DNA of 64,000 nucleotides, taken from NCBI RefSeq assembly GCF_006151805.1, contig NZ_VDDA01000001.1:499794-563793 (forward strand), in the 5' to 3' direction. Under the pieces are notes generated by a model. The model was not told where the DNA came from. It saw only the letters and a list, made by a program, of their open reading frames with translations, and ran no database searches. Positions 56,699 through 64,000 of this stretch are shown in pieces; the stretch's first letter is position 1, and each line of letters begins with the position of its first letter. This stretch comes from Methylobacterium terricola (GTDB lineage Bacteria > Pseudomonadota > Alphaproteobacteria > Rhizobiales > Beijerinckiaceae). A program made the translations under genes and the position numbers.

Positions 56699-58021
56699 AT
56701 GACTCAAGCCCTCCGCCTCGGCATCGCCGGTCTCGGCACCGTCGGAGCCTCCGTCGTCCGCATGGTCGCGCGCCGCGCCGAGGCGATCGGCGCCACCGCC
56801 GGGCGTCCGGTCACCGTCACCGCCGTCGCCGCCCGCGACCGCACGCGCGACCGCGGCCTCGATCTCGCCGGCGTGACCTGGTTCGACGATCCGGTCGCGC
56901 TCGCCCGCTCGGCGGACGTCGATTGCGTGGTCGAGCTGATCGGCGGTGCGGAGGGCAAGGCCCGCGAGACCGTCGAGGCGGCGCTCGCATCGGGCAAGCA
57001 CGTCGTCACCGCCAACAAGGCGCTGCTCGCCCGTCACGGCCCAGGCCTCGCCCGCGCGGCGGAGGCGGCCGGAGTCGCGCTCGCCTTCGAGGCCTCGGCG
57101 GCCGGCGGCATCCCGGTGGTCAAGGCCCTGCGCGAGGCGCTGACCGGCAACCGGATCTCCCGCGTCTACGGGATCCTCAACGGCACCTGCAACTACATCC
57201 TGAGCCGGATGGAGCTGGAGGGCCTGACCTTCGAGGCCTGCCTGAAGGATGCCCAGGCGCTCGGCTATGCCGAGGCCGATCCGACCTTCGACGTCGAGGG
57301 CTTCGACACCGCCCACAAGCTCGCGATCCTGACCAGCCTCGCCTTCGGCACCGAGCTCGACGCCGAGGGCGTCTCGGTCGAGGGCATCTCGGCGATCACC
57401 CCCCTCGACCTGCGCATGGCCGACGAGCTCGGCTACCGGATCAAGCTGCTCGGCGTCGCCGAGGCGACGGCGGCCGGCATCGAGCAGCGGGTCCACCCGA
57501 CCATGGTGCCGAAATCCTCGGCCATCGCCCAGGTGATGGGCGTGACCAATGCCGTCACCATCGACACCGACGCCCTGCGCGAGCTGACGCTGATCGGCCC
57601 CGGCGCCGGCGGCGAGGCCACCGCCTCGGCGGTGGTCGCCGACATCGCCGACGTGGCGGCCGGCCGGGTGCCGCCGGCCTTCGGCCGCCCGGTGGCGGCC
57701 CTGGCCGCCCCGGCCCGGGCCGAGATGCAGCGCCACGAGGGCGGCTACTACATCCGCCTCACCGTCCACGACCGCCCGGGCGTCGCCGCCGGCGTCGCCA
57801 CCAAGATGGCCGAGCGCGAGATCTCGCTCGAGAGCATCCTCCAGCACCGCTCCGACAGCGCCGCGGCCCGCGACCGCCACGGCCGCTCGGGCCTGCCGGT
57901 GCCGCTGGTGCTGATCACCTACGCGGCGACGGAGGCCGCGATCCGGGCGAGCCTCGACGCCATGGCGGCCGACGGCCTCCTGTCCGAGCCGCCGCAGCTC
58001 ATCCGCATCGAGCGCGAGTAG
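56699..58021 (+). CDS. hom: Homoserine dehydrogenase
   Basis: 440 residues from ATG at 56699, with GGA nine bases upstream; ATG at 56690 is an alternative. It reduces aspartate semialdehyde to homoserine for threonine and methionine synthesis. NAD(P) loop LGIAGLGTVGASVVRM, VVTANKALLARHG, the signature region YGILNGTCNYILSRM and ALGYAEADPTFDVEGFDTAH, and a C-terminal ACT domain (YYIRLTVHDRPGVAAGVATK) for allosteric control. glpX follows 129 bp later. Confidence 0.97.
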   Translation: MTQALRLGIAGLGTVGASVVRMVARRAEAIGATAGRPVTVTAVAARDRTRDRGLDLAGVTWFDDPVALARSADVDCVVELIGGAEGKARETVEAALASGKHVVTANKALLARHGPGLARAAEAAGVALAFEASAAGGIPVVKALREALTGNRISRVYGILNGTCNYILSRMELEGLTFEACLKDAQALGYAEADPTFDVEGFDTAHKLAILTSLAFGTELDAEGVSVEGISAITPLDLRMADELGYRIKLLGVAEATAAGIEQRVHPTMVPKSSAIAQVMGVTNAVTIDTDALRELTLIGPGAGGEATASAVVADIADVAAGRVPPAFGRPVAALAAPARAEMQRHEGGYYIRLTVHDRPGVAAGVATKMAEREISLESILQHRSDSAAARDRHGRSGLPVPLVLITYAATEAAIRASLDAMAADGLLSEPPQLIRIERE

Positions 58022-58150
58022 GGTCGGCGGAGGCGAGGGGCCGGCCGGTCATCCACCGATAACCGGCCCGTCGATTGACAGAATTCAGTTCAGCGGCGCC
58101 GGTTTCTCCTTTAAGACCCGGGCCCAAGGAACAGCAGGGATCACCAACGC

Positions 58151-59149
58151 ATGTCGGACGCCAAGAAGCCGGGACCGAGCCAGGTCATCGAGCGCATCCT
58201 GACCCTCGAGCTGGTGCGCGTCACCGAGCGGGCGGCGGTGGCGGCGGCGCGCCTGCGCGGCCAGGGCAACGAGAAGGCCGCCGACCAGGCCGCCGTCGAC
58301 GCGATGCGCCGCGAGCTGAACCGCCTGCCGATCGACGGCACCGTCGTCATCGGCGAGGGCGAGCGCGACGAGGCGCCGATGCTGTTCATCGGCGAGACCC
58401 TCGGCAACGGCTCGGGCCCGAAGGTCGACATCGCGGTCGACCCGCTGGAGGGCACGACCCTCTGCGCCAAGGACATGCCGGGCTCCGTCGCCGTGATGGC
58501 GATGGCCGAGGGCGGCACCCTGCTCGCCGCCCCCGACGTCTACATGCACAAGATCGCCATCGGCCCGGGCTACCCGGCCGGCACCGTGCATCTCGACGCC
58601 ACCCCCGAGGAGAACATCCACGCGCTCGCCAAGGCGAAGGGCGTGCCGCCGGCCGAGATCACCGCGCTCGTCCTCGACCGGCCGCGCCACACCGACCTGA
58701 TCGCGGCGATCCGCCGGACCGGGGCCGGCGTGCGCCTAATCTCGGACGGCGACGTCGCCGGCGTGATCTTCACGACGATGCCCGAGGAGACCGGCATCGA
58801 CATCTATCTCGGCATCGGCGCCGCGCCCGAGGGCGTGCTGGCGGCGGGCGCGCTGCGCTGCATCGGCGGCCAGATGCAGGGCCGCCTGATCCTCGACACC
58901 GAGGAGAAGCGCGACCGCGCCGCCAAGATGGGCGTCGCCGACCCGAACCGCCTCTACGAACTCGAGGATCTCGCCCGCGGCGACGTCGTGGTGGCGCTGA
59001 CCGGCGTGACCGACGGGGCGCTGGTCAAGGGCGTGAAGTTCGGCCGCAGCACCATCCGCACCGAGACGGTCGTCTACCGCTCGCATACCGGCACCGTGCG
59101 CCGCATCGAGGCCGAGCACCGCGACTTCGACAAGTTCCACCTGAAGTAG
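58151..59149 (+). CDS. glpX: Class II fructose-1,6-bisphosphatase
   Basis: 332 residues. It dephosphorylates fructose-1,6-bisphosphate in gluconeogenesis. GlpX motifs: VIGEGERDEAPMLFIGE, VDIAVDPLEGTTLCAKDMPG, LDRPRHTDLIAAIR, LISDGDVAGVI, GIGAAPEGVLAAGALRCIGG and GGQMQGRLIL. The end HRDFDKFHLK is near-universal in alphaproteobacteria. The order hom-glpX is, as I recall, conserved in Rhizobiales. Confidence 0.97.
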   Translation: MSDAKKPGPSQVIERILTLELVRVTERAAVAAARLRGQGNEKAADQAAVDAMRRELNRLPIDGTVVIGEGERDEAPMLFIGETLGNGSGPKVDIAVDPLEGTTLCAKDMPGSVAVMAMAEGGTLLAAPDVYMHKIAIGPGYPAGTVHLDATPEENIHALAKAKGVPPAEITALVLDRPRHTDLIAAIRRTGAGVRLISDGDVAGVIFTTMPEETGIDIYLGIGAAPEGVLAAGALRCIGGQMQGRLILDTEEKRDRAAKMGVADPNRLYELEDLARGDVVVALTGVTDGALVKGVKFGRSTIRTETVVYRSHTGTVRRIEAEHRDFDKFHLK

Positions 59150-59164
59150 GATCGTCTGCCTATC

Positions 59165-59190
59165 GGCCGCGCCGGGATGCCGGCGCGGCC
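59165..59190 (+). terminator. GC hairpin after glpX
   Basis: GGCCGCGCCGG (59165-59175) pairs perfectly with CCGGCGCGGCC (59180-59190) around GATG, 15 bases after the glpX stop. No T-tract follows, so it may be a weak terminator or an mRNA end-protecting hairpin before the GNAT gene. Confidence 0.55.
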
Positions 59191-59251
59191 CTTGATCCTG
59201 GGGCCGTTCCCCACGACCCTGCGGCGTCTCTCCTCCGAGGAATCGCCGCCG

Positions 59252-59698
59252 ATGCCGAGCCCGACCATCCGCCCGCTGCGCCCCGACGAGCGCGCCGCCT
59301 GGGATCCGCTCTGGCAGGGCTACCTCGCCTTCTACGGCGCCACGGTCGCCCCCGAGGTCACCGACCTGACCTTCGCCCGCTTGCATGACCCGGCCGAGCC
59401 GATGCACGCCCTCGTGGCCGAGCAGGACGGCACCGTCACCGGCCTCGTCCACTACATCTTCCACCGCTCGACCTGGACCGCCGGGCCCTATTGCTACCTC
59501 CAGGACCTGTTCACCGCGCCCGCCGCCCGCGGGCAGGGGGTCGGGCGGGCCCTGATCGAGGCGGTCTACGCCGCGGCGCGCGGGGCGGGGGCGAGCCGGG
59601 TCTACTGGCTGACCCAGGAGGCCAACGTGACGGCGCGGGCGCTCTACGACACGCTGGCGGACCGGCCGGGCTTCATCCAGTACCGGAAGGTGTTCTGA
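59252..59698 (+). CDS. GNAT-family N-acetyltransferase
   Basis: 148 residues from ATG at 59252 with GAGGAA upstream. GNAT fold: TIRPLRPDERAAWDPLWQGY, LVHYIFHRSTWTAGPYCYLQ, the acetyl-CoA loop FTAPAARGQGVGRALIEAV, and YWLTQEANVTARALYDTLA. It resembles acetyltransferases that act on small amines or amino acids; the substrate is unknown. Confidence 0.9.
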   Translation: MPSPTIRPLRPDERAAWDPLWQGYLAFYGATVAPEVTDLTFARLHDPAEPMHALVAEQDGTVTGLVHYIFHRSTWTAGPYCYLQDLFTAPAARGQGVGRALIEAVYAAARGAGASRVYWLTQEANVTARALYDTLADRPGFIQYRKVF

Positions 59699-59773
59699 TA
59701 CCGCCGCGCCTTCGGACGGATCCGTTCGGCGGCGCAAGGCGCAACGCGCGAGGGTATGAGAACGAGGCTCAAC

Positions 59774-59807
59774 GAAAAAGGCCCCCGGCACATCGCCGGA
59801 GGCCTCC
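59774..59807 (-). terminator. Terminator for the TPR lipoprotein gene
   Basis: Read on the minus strand, GGAGGCCTCCGGC...GCCGGGGGCC forms a stem and is followed by TTTTTC, 25 bases beyond the TAG at 59832-59834. It may serve the convergent GNAT gene as well. Confidence 0.8.
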
Positions 59808-59831
59808 GTCATCCTTAGGGCCGCGTCGCTC

Positions 59832-60713
59832 CTATCGGAACAACGACGCCATCCCGCCCTGCATCCGCCCGAGCCCTTGCTTGGCGACGGCATTGCCCTG
59901 GTCGATGGCGATGGCGCGCTGGTAGCTCTCCGTCGCTTCCTGGCGGCGGTTGGACTTCTCGTAGGCCAGGCCGCGATAGGCCCAGGAATCCGCGTCCTTG
60001 TTGTTGACGTTCAGCGCCGCGTTGTAGTCCTCGATCGCCTTGTCGTACTGGTTGGTGGCGATCAGGCTCTGGCCGCGGGCGGCGTAGGGCGCGGCCACGA
60101 AGGGGTTGCGGTCGATGGCGGCGTCGAAGTCGCCGATCGCCGAGCGGTGCTGCCCCTGCGCCTGCCGCACCAGGCCGCGGGCGTGGTAGGCCTCGGCCGA
60201 TTCCGGCGTCAGGCGGATCGCCTGGCTGAGGTCGCTGTAGGCGGCCTCGTAGTTGCCCTGCGCCCGCTGCAGGTTGGCCCGGCCGATATAGGCGGCGGTG
60301 TAGTTCGGATCGGCGTTGATCGCCTTGGTGAAGTCCTGCAACGCCGCGTCGTTGCGGCCCGACTGGCGGTAGGCCAGGGCCCGGTTGCCGTAGGCCGAGG
60401 CCGAGTTCGGGTCGAGCTGGACCGCCTTGGTGAAATCGGCGATGGCCGAATCGAAATTGCCCGCCCGGGCATAGGCCGCGCCGCGGGTGTTGTAGGCCGC
60501 CGCGTCGCTCGGGTTGCGCTGGATCACGTCGGTCAGCGAGGCGATGTTGACCTCGGTCGCGCCGGACTTGTCGGCCTCGACCACCGCGAATTGCCGCGTC
60601 GCGGTCGCGCGGCTGACCGTATCGCAGCCGGCGAGCGCCAGCGCGGTCAGCACGGTCGCCCCCAGCACCCGGGCCGCCGGTGTCACGCGGCTCAAGCCGA
60701 TCACGTTGTTCAT
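59832..60713 (-). CDS. TPR-repeat lipoprotein
   Basis: 293 residues from ATG at 60713 with GGGAGCGGG upstream; longer upstream frames would hide the signal. The start MNNVIGLSRVTPAARVLGAT is followed by TALALAGC, a lipobox with Cys near residue 29. About six tetratricopeptide repeats follow (AAAYNTRGAAYARAGNFDSA, SASAYGNRALAYRQSGRNDA, YTAAYIGRANLQRAQGNYEA, AEAYHARGLVRQAQGQHRSA). It is probably a periplasmic or outer-membrane-facing scaffold. No partner gene nearby. Confidence 0.9.
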   Translation of the reverse strand: MNNVIGLSRVTPAARVLGATVLTALALAGCDTVSRATATRQFAVVEADKSGATEVNIASLTDVIQRNPSDAAAYNTRGAAYARAGNFDSAIADFTKAVQLDPNSASAYGNRALAYRQSGRNDAALQDFTKAINADPNYTAAYIGRANLQRAQGNYEAAYSDLSQAIRLTPESAEAYHARGLVRQAQGQHRSAIGDFDAAIDRNPFVAAPYAARGQSLIATNQYDKAIEDYNAALNVNNKDADSWAYRGLAYEKSNRRQEATESYQRAIAIDQGNAVAKQGLGRMQGGMASLFR

Positions 60714-60962
60714 CGCCCGCTCCCAAGGGGCGGCGCATCCTGTCGCGCCGCGCGCCATCGCCATTCGCACGCACGCGCCGCTTGAAGCCGCGGTTCCGGT
60801 GCCGGACATACCATTCCGGATCGGGGTGAACGCCGGCTTAAGGCGATGCGCGTCCGACGCTTGTGCGGTCCGATGTGGCGAAGGTGTGGCCTGCCGCCGC
60901 CGCTGCGGCAGGGGAGGTGGAGGCGGGGGATGGGTGTGGCAGGAAGGCCGCACCCGGTCGGG

Positions 60963-62096
60963 TCAGGCCCCGGTCGCGACCCGGGTCAGGTGGCCCATCT
61001 TGCGGCCGGGCCGCGCCTCGCCCTTGCCGTAGAGGTGGAGGTGGCTGCCCGGCTCGGCGAGGATCCGGGCCCAGTCGTCGGCCTGGTCGCCGATCAGGTT
61101 CAGCATCTCGACCGACGGGCCGGTCAGCGCCGGACTGCCGAGCGGCCAGCCGCAGATCGCCCGGACGTGCTGGGCGAATTGCGAGGTCTGGGCCCCCTCG
61201 ATGGTCCAGTGGCCGGAATTGTGCACCCGCGGCGCGATCTCGTTGACCACCACCCCGGCGCGCCCGTCCGGCTTGCGGACCAGGAACATCTCGACCGCCA
61301 GCACGCCGACATAGCCGAGCGCGTCCGCGATGGTGCGGGCGATCGCCATCGCCTCGGCGGCGGTCTCCTCCGCCATGCCGGGGGCCGGCACGACGGTGCG
61401 GGCGAGGATGTGGTGGCGGTGCTCGTTGGCGCAGGGCGCATAGGCCGAGAAGCCGCCCTCGGCGGTGCGGGCGGCGACCACCGACACCTCGGCTTCGAAC
61501 GGCACGAAGCCTTCCAGGATGGAGGGCTGGTCGCGCAGGGAGGCCATCACGGCGACGGGATCGAAGCCCGCCTCCCGCAGCATCACCTGGCCCTTGCCGT
61601 CGTAGCCGAAGCGCCGGGTCTTCAGCACCGCCGGCAGGCCGATCTCCCGCACCGCCTCCGTGAGGCCCGCGGCATCGTCCACCGCCCGGAACGGGGCTAC
61701 CGGAATGCCGAGGCCGGCGACGAAGCTTTTTTCGGTCAGCCGGTCCTGCGTGGTCGCCAGCGCCGAGGCGCTCGGATGCAGCGGCCGGCGCGCCGCCAGC
61801 ATCTCGGCGGTGTCGCTCGGGATGTTCTCGAACTCGTACGTCACCACGTCGACGGATGCGGCGAAGGCCTGGAGCGCCGCCGCGTCGTCATACGCCGCGA
61901 TGGTACGCCGGCCCGCCACCTCGAAGGCCGGGCTGTCGGGATCGGGGCAGTAGATATGGGCCTTGAGGCCGTACTGCGCCGCCGCGACCGCGATCATGCG
62001 GCCGAGCTGGCCGCCGCCGATGATGCCGATGGTCGCGCCGGGGGCGATGGGGCCGGGGCTCGCGACGGGGGCGAGACGGGGGGGCGTCGTGCTCAC
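60963..62096 (-). CDS. purK: N5-carboxyaminoimidazole ribonucleotide synthase
   Basis: 377 residues from GTG overlapping the purE stop. ATP-grasp enzyme that makes N5-CAIR from AIR, bicarbonate and ATP in purine synthesis. Motifs: [57 protein letters not shown] metal-binding region ([20 protein letters not shown]) and [20 protein letters not shown]. It is coupled to purE (GTGA). Confidence 0.97.
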   Translation of the reverse strand: MSTTPPRLAPVASPGPIAPGATIGIIGGGQLGRMIAVAAAQYGLKAHIYCPDPDSPAFEVAGRRTIAAYDDAAALQAFAASVDVVTYEFENIPSDTAEMLAARRPLHPSASALATTQDRLTEKSFVAGLGIPVAPFRAVDDAAGLTEAVREIGLPAVLKTRRFGYDGKGQVMLREAGFDPVAVMASLRDQPSILEGFVPFEAEVSVVAARTAEGGFSAYAPCANEHRHHILARTVVPAPGMAEETAAEAMAIARTIADALGYVGVLAVEMFLVRKPDGRAGVVVNEIAPRVHNSGHWTIEGAQTSQFAQHVRAICGWPLGSPALTGPSVEMLNLIGDQADDWARILAEPGSHLHLYGKGEARPGRKMGHLTRVATGA

Positions 62097-62590
62097 GGGG
62101 CGCTCGTATCCGGGTGCTCGGCCACCGCCGCGCTCTGGCGGGCGCGCCAGGCGTCGAGCCGGCCGGCCAGGTCGTCGTCGGTCAGCGCCAGGACGGCGGC
62201 GGCCAGCAGCGCCGCGTTGACCGCGCCGGCCCGGCCGATGGCGAGCGTGCCGACCGGGATGCCGGCCGGCATCTGGACGATCGACAGCAGGCTGTCCTGG
62301 CCTGACAGGGCCTTCGATTCCACCGGCACGCCGAAGACCGGCAGCGGGGTCATGGCGGCGGCCATGCCCGGCAGGTGGGCGGCACCGCCGGCGCCCGCGA
62401 TCACCACCCGGAACCCGGCGGCCTTCGCGCCCTTGGCGAAGGCGACCAGGCGGTCCGGGGTGCGGTGGGCCGAGACGATGCGGGCCTCGTAGGGAATTCC
62501 GAGGGCGTCGAGGGTCTCGGCGGCGTGGCGCATCGTGGCCCAGTCCGACTGGCTGCCCATGATCACCGCGACGGGGGGCGATGCCGCCAT
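62093..62590 (-). CDS. purE: N5-carboxyaminoimidazole ribonucleotide mutase
   Basis: 165 residues from ATG at 62590; another ATG at 62602 has a worse spacing to GAGAGG. Class I PurE, converting N5-CAIR to CAIR. Motifs: [25 protein letters not shown] with the catalytic His, [37 protein letters not shown] and [13 protein letters not shown]. First gene of purEK. Confidence 0.97.
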   Translation of the reverse strand: MAASPPVAVIMGSQSDWATMRHAAETLDALGIPYEARIVSAHRTPDRLVAFAKGAKAAGFRVVIAGAGGAAHLPGMAAAMTPLPVFGVPVESKALSGQDSLLSIVQMPAGIPVGTLAIGRAGAVNAALLAAAVLALTDDDLAGRLDAWRARQSAAVAEHPDTSAP

Positions 62591-62712
62591 CGTCAAGCGC
62601 ATCCTCTCGCAAAAAAGCCGCCAAGCCGCGCGAACGGGCCGCGACCGGTCATTCCCCCGCAGTAGCGGCGCGCCCGCGATGCCGCAAGCCGCTGCCGCCG
62701 TCTCCGCCGCCG

Positions 62713-62931
62713 TCAGGCGATGATGTCCGGGGTGAGCTGGTCCTCCAGGAAGGTGATGCGGTCGCGCAGCGACAGCTTGCGCTTCTTGAGGCGCTGAAGC
62801 TGGAGGCGGTCGCCGGCCATGACCCCGGACAGGGCCTCGATCGCATCGTCGAGGTCGCGATGCTCCTCCCGGAGCCGCGCCAGCTCGCTCTCGTACTCCG
62901 CCGCAGATTCCGCACTCAACTCGAACGCCAT
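62713..62931 (-). CDS. YdcH/DUF465 small coiled-coil protein
   Basis: 72 residues from ATG at 62931 ([20 protein letters not shown]). Mostly helical and charged, with [16 protein letters not shown] and [20 protein letters not shown]; the KKRKLxLRDxI pattern is the DUF465/YdcH signature. Function unknown. It is divergent from a second DUF465 gene about 250 bp away. Confidence 0.88.
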   Translation of the reverse strand: MAFELSAESAAEYESELARLREEHRDLDDAIEALSGVMAGDRLQLQRLKKRKLSLRDRITFLEDQLTPDIIA

Positions 62932-63180
62932 CGCCGCCCCAAGTCCTGGAGATATTCCGGGAGAGATGCGGCGAAGCATGAACCAGCCCCCGGCCTCCGG
63001 CAAGGGCGTCGCGCTGGCGCCGGGGAGGTTGTGCAGCGCCTCCTCGCTCCGCCGCGGACCCCCTCGCCGCGGCCCCGACGCCGCGGTGCTTTACGCAGGT
63101 GCAGCAACAAATGCCTTCGACATCCGCCACGAGCTGTGGCAGGCTGGGTGTGTCACCTACATGACAGGAGGCAATGGCTG

Positions 63181-63363
63181 ATGTCGCTGCACACGCATCT
63201 CTCCGAGCTTGAGCGTAAGCACGAAGCCTTGGAGCGCGAGATCCAGGACGCGATCACCCACCTCTCCACCGATGACTTGCGAGTTGTAGAACTCAAGCGG
63301 CGAAAGCTTCACCTGAAGGATGAGATCAGTCGCCTGCGGACGTCCACCCGCGTGATGCACTAG
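63181..63363 (+). CDS. YdcH/DUF465 small coiled-coil protein
   Basis: 60 residues; GGAGG lies 9-13 bases before the [23 protein letters not shown] then [20 protein letters not shown]: the same KRRKLxLKDEI signature as its divergent neighbour. A coiled-coil protein of unknown role, abundant in alphaproteobacteria. Confidence 0.9.
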   Translation: MSLHTHLSELERKHEALEREIQDAITHLSTDDLRVVELKRRKLHLKDEISRLRTSTRVMH

Positions 63364-63615
63364 CCCAGAGAACCAACCATGTGCCGCCGCGCCATCGTCC
63401 GGCGCGGCGGCCCCTGACGAACTGTCCAGGGCATGGGCGATGCGGCCTCGCTCCCTCAGGGATCGCTGGAGGCCTTGCCGGTGATGCAGAACGGTCCAGC
63501 CGGCGGCGCGCCAGCGGACCGGACGCCCGGCGGTTCCGGATCCCGGGTTCCGCTGCGCGGCCCCGGGAGGACGTCGGAGGGCTTCAGGTCAGCCGGCCCT
63601 GTCGAACAGGCCTTC

Positions 63616-64000
63616 TCAGAGCGCCTTCGCCATCTCCCGCAGCACGAATTTCTGCACCTTGCCGGTCGAGGTCTTCGGAAGCTCGGTGAACACCACGTGC
63701 TTGGGCACCTTGAAGCCGGCGAGGGACTGGCGGCACCAGCCGATCAGCTCCTCGGCCGAGACCATCTCGGAGCCCTTCAGCTCGACGAAGGCGCACGGGC
63801 TCTCGCCCCATTTCTCGTCGGGCTTGGCCACCACCGCGGCGGCCGCCACCGCCGGATGCTTGAACAGCGCCTCCTCGACCTCGATCGACGAGATGTTCTC
63901 GCCGCCTGAGATGATGATGTCCTTCGAGCGGTCCTTGAGCTGGATGTAGCCGTCCGGGTGCTTCACCCCGAGATCGCCCGAGTGGAACCACCCGCCCGCG
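63616..64000 (-). CDS. AMP-binding acyl-CoA synthetase, C-terminal part (5' end outside window)
   Basis: The minus-strand frame is open from the right edge to a stop at 63616, about 127 residues. It covers the end of the adenylate-forming fold: [31 protein letters not shown] (the hinge/A8 region), [15 protein letters not shown], and [18 protein letters not shown] with the catalytic Lys. It is closest to medium/long-chain acyl-CoA synthetases; the substrate cannot be told from this end. Confidence 0.93.
   Translation of the reverse strand, partial: AGGWFHSGDLGVKHPDGYIQLKDRSKDIIISGGENISSIEVEEALFKHPAVAAAAVVAKPDEKWGESPCAFVELKGSEMVSAEELIGWCRQSLAGFKVPKHVVFTELPKTSTGKVQKFVLREMAKAL

Overview
The window looks like chromosome of a Methylobacterium-type alphaproteobacterium (Hyphomicrobiales). 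The base composition is very GC-rich with strong GC3. The cell-cycle gene divL, alphaproteobacterial addB/addA, a fused tsaE-amgK, an ExoR-like Sel1 protein and a lepB-rnc-era cluster all fit, but the genus is an inference from gene content and protein style, not from a search. I see no rRNA, tRNA, CRISPR array or insertion sequence. Most of the window is vertically inherited housekeeping DNA with short intergenic palindromic repeats.

Layout. (1) 1-9.6 kb: a secretion island. A very large repeat-bearing surface or secreted protein (minus strand, running off the left edge) is divergent from a carbohydrate-binding secreted protein. That gene is followed by its own type I ABC exporter and membrane-fusion protein. 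A strong hairpin separates substrate from exporter, and a 30-residue hydrophobic peptide lies just downstream on the other strand. (2) 10-14.2 kb: minus-strand ABC exporter, MFS transporter and PRC-barrel protein. (3) 14.6-20.4 kb: pdxJ-acpS, lepB-rnc-era, a methyltransferase and an RsuA-type pseudouridine synthase, with several stop/start overlaps. (4) 20.7-25.2 kb: membrane class III cyclase, an orphan Tat-type solute-binding protein, and ahcY behind a SahR-like operator and before a clear terminator. (5) 25.5-38.5 kb: divL, tsaE-amgK fusion, murU-like gene, GNAT, addB, addA, trxA, ending in a strong terminator. (6) 38.6-42.8 kb: small hypotheticals, a glutathione transferase, exoR-like and ilvD.

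(7) 43.5-51.6 kb holds the most intriguing block: a HEIGH zinc peptidase divergent from a tightly packed operon encoding transglutaminase + DUF2126 putative amidoligase, circularly permuted ATP-grasp + Alpha-E, and a second transglutaminase. Together they predict an ATP-dependent peptide-ligating or protein-tagging system with built-in peptidases; its substrate is unknown. (8) 51.7-55.8 kb: a broken small secreted protein that may use a CTG start, small hypotheticals, two Crp/Fnr regulators, a single-domain response regulator overlapping one of them, and exonuclease III. (9) 55.9-64 kb: ceramidase-like membrane protein, hom, glpX, GNAT, a TPR lipoprotein, purE-purK, a divergent pair of DUF465 coiled-coil genes and the 3' end of an acyl-CoA synthetase.

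In minus-strand regions the opposite strand carries long open frames that are only GC-skew artefacts. The true gene at the left edge has no stop codon inside the window.
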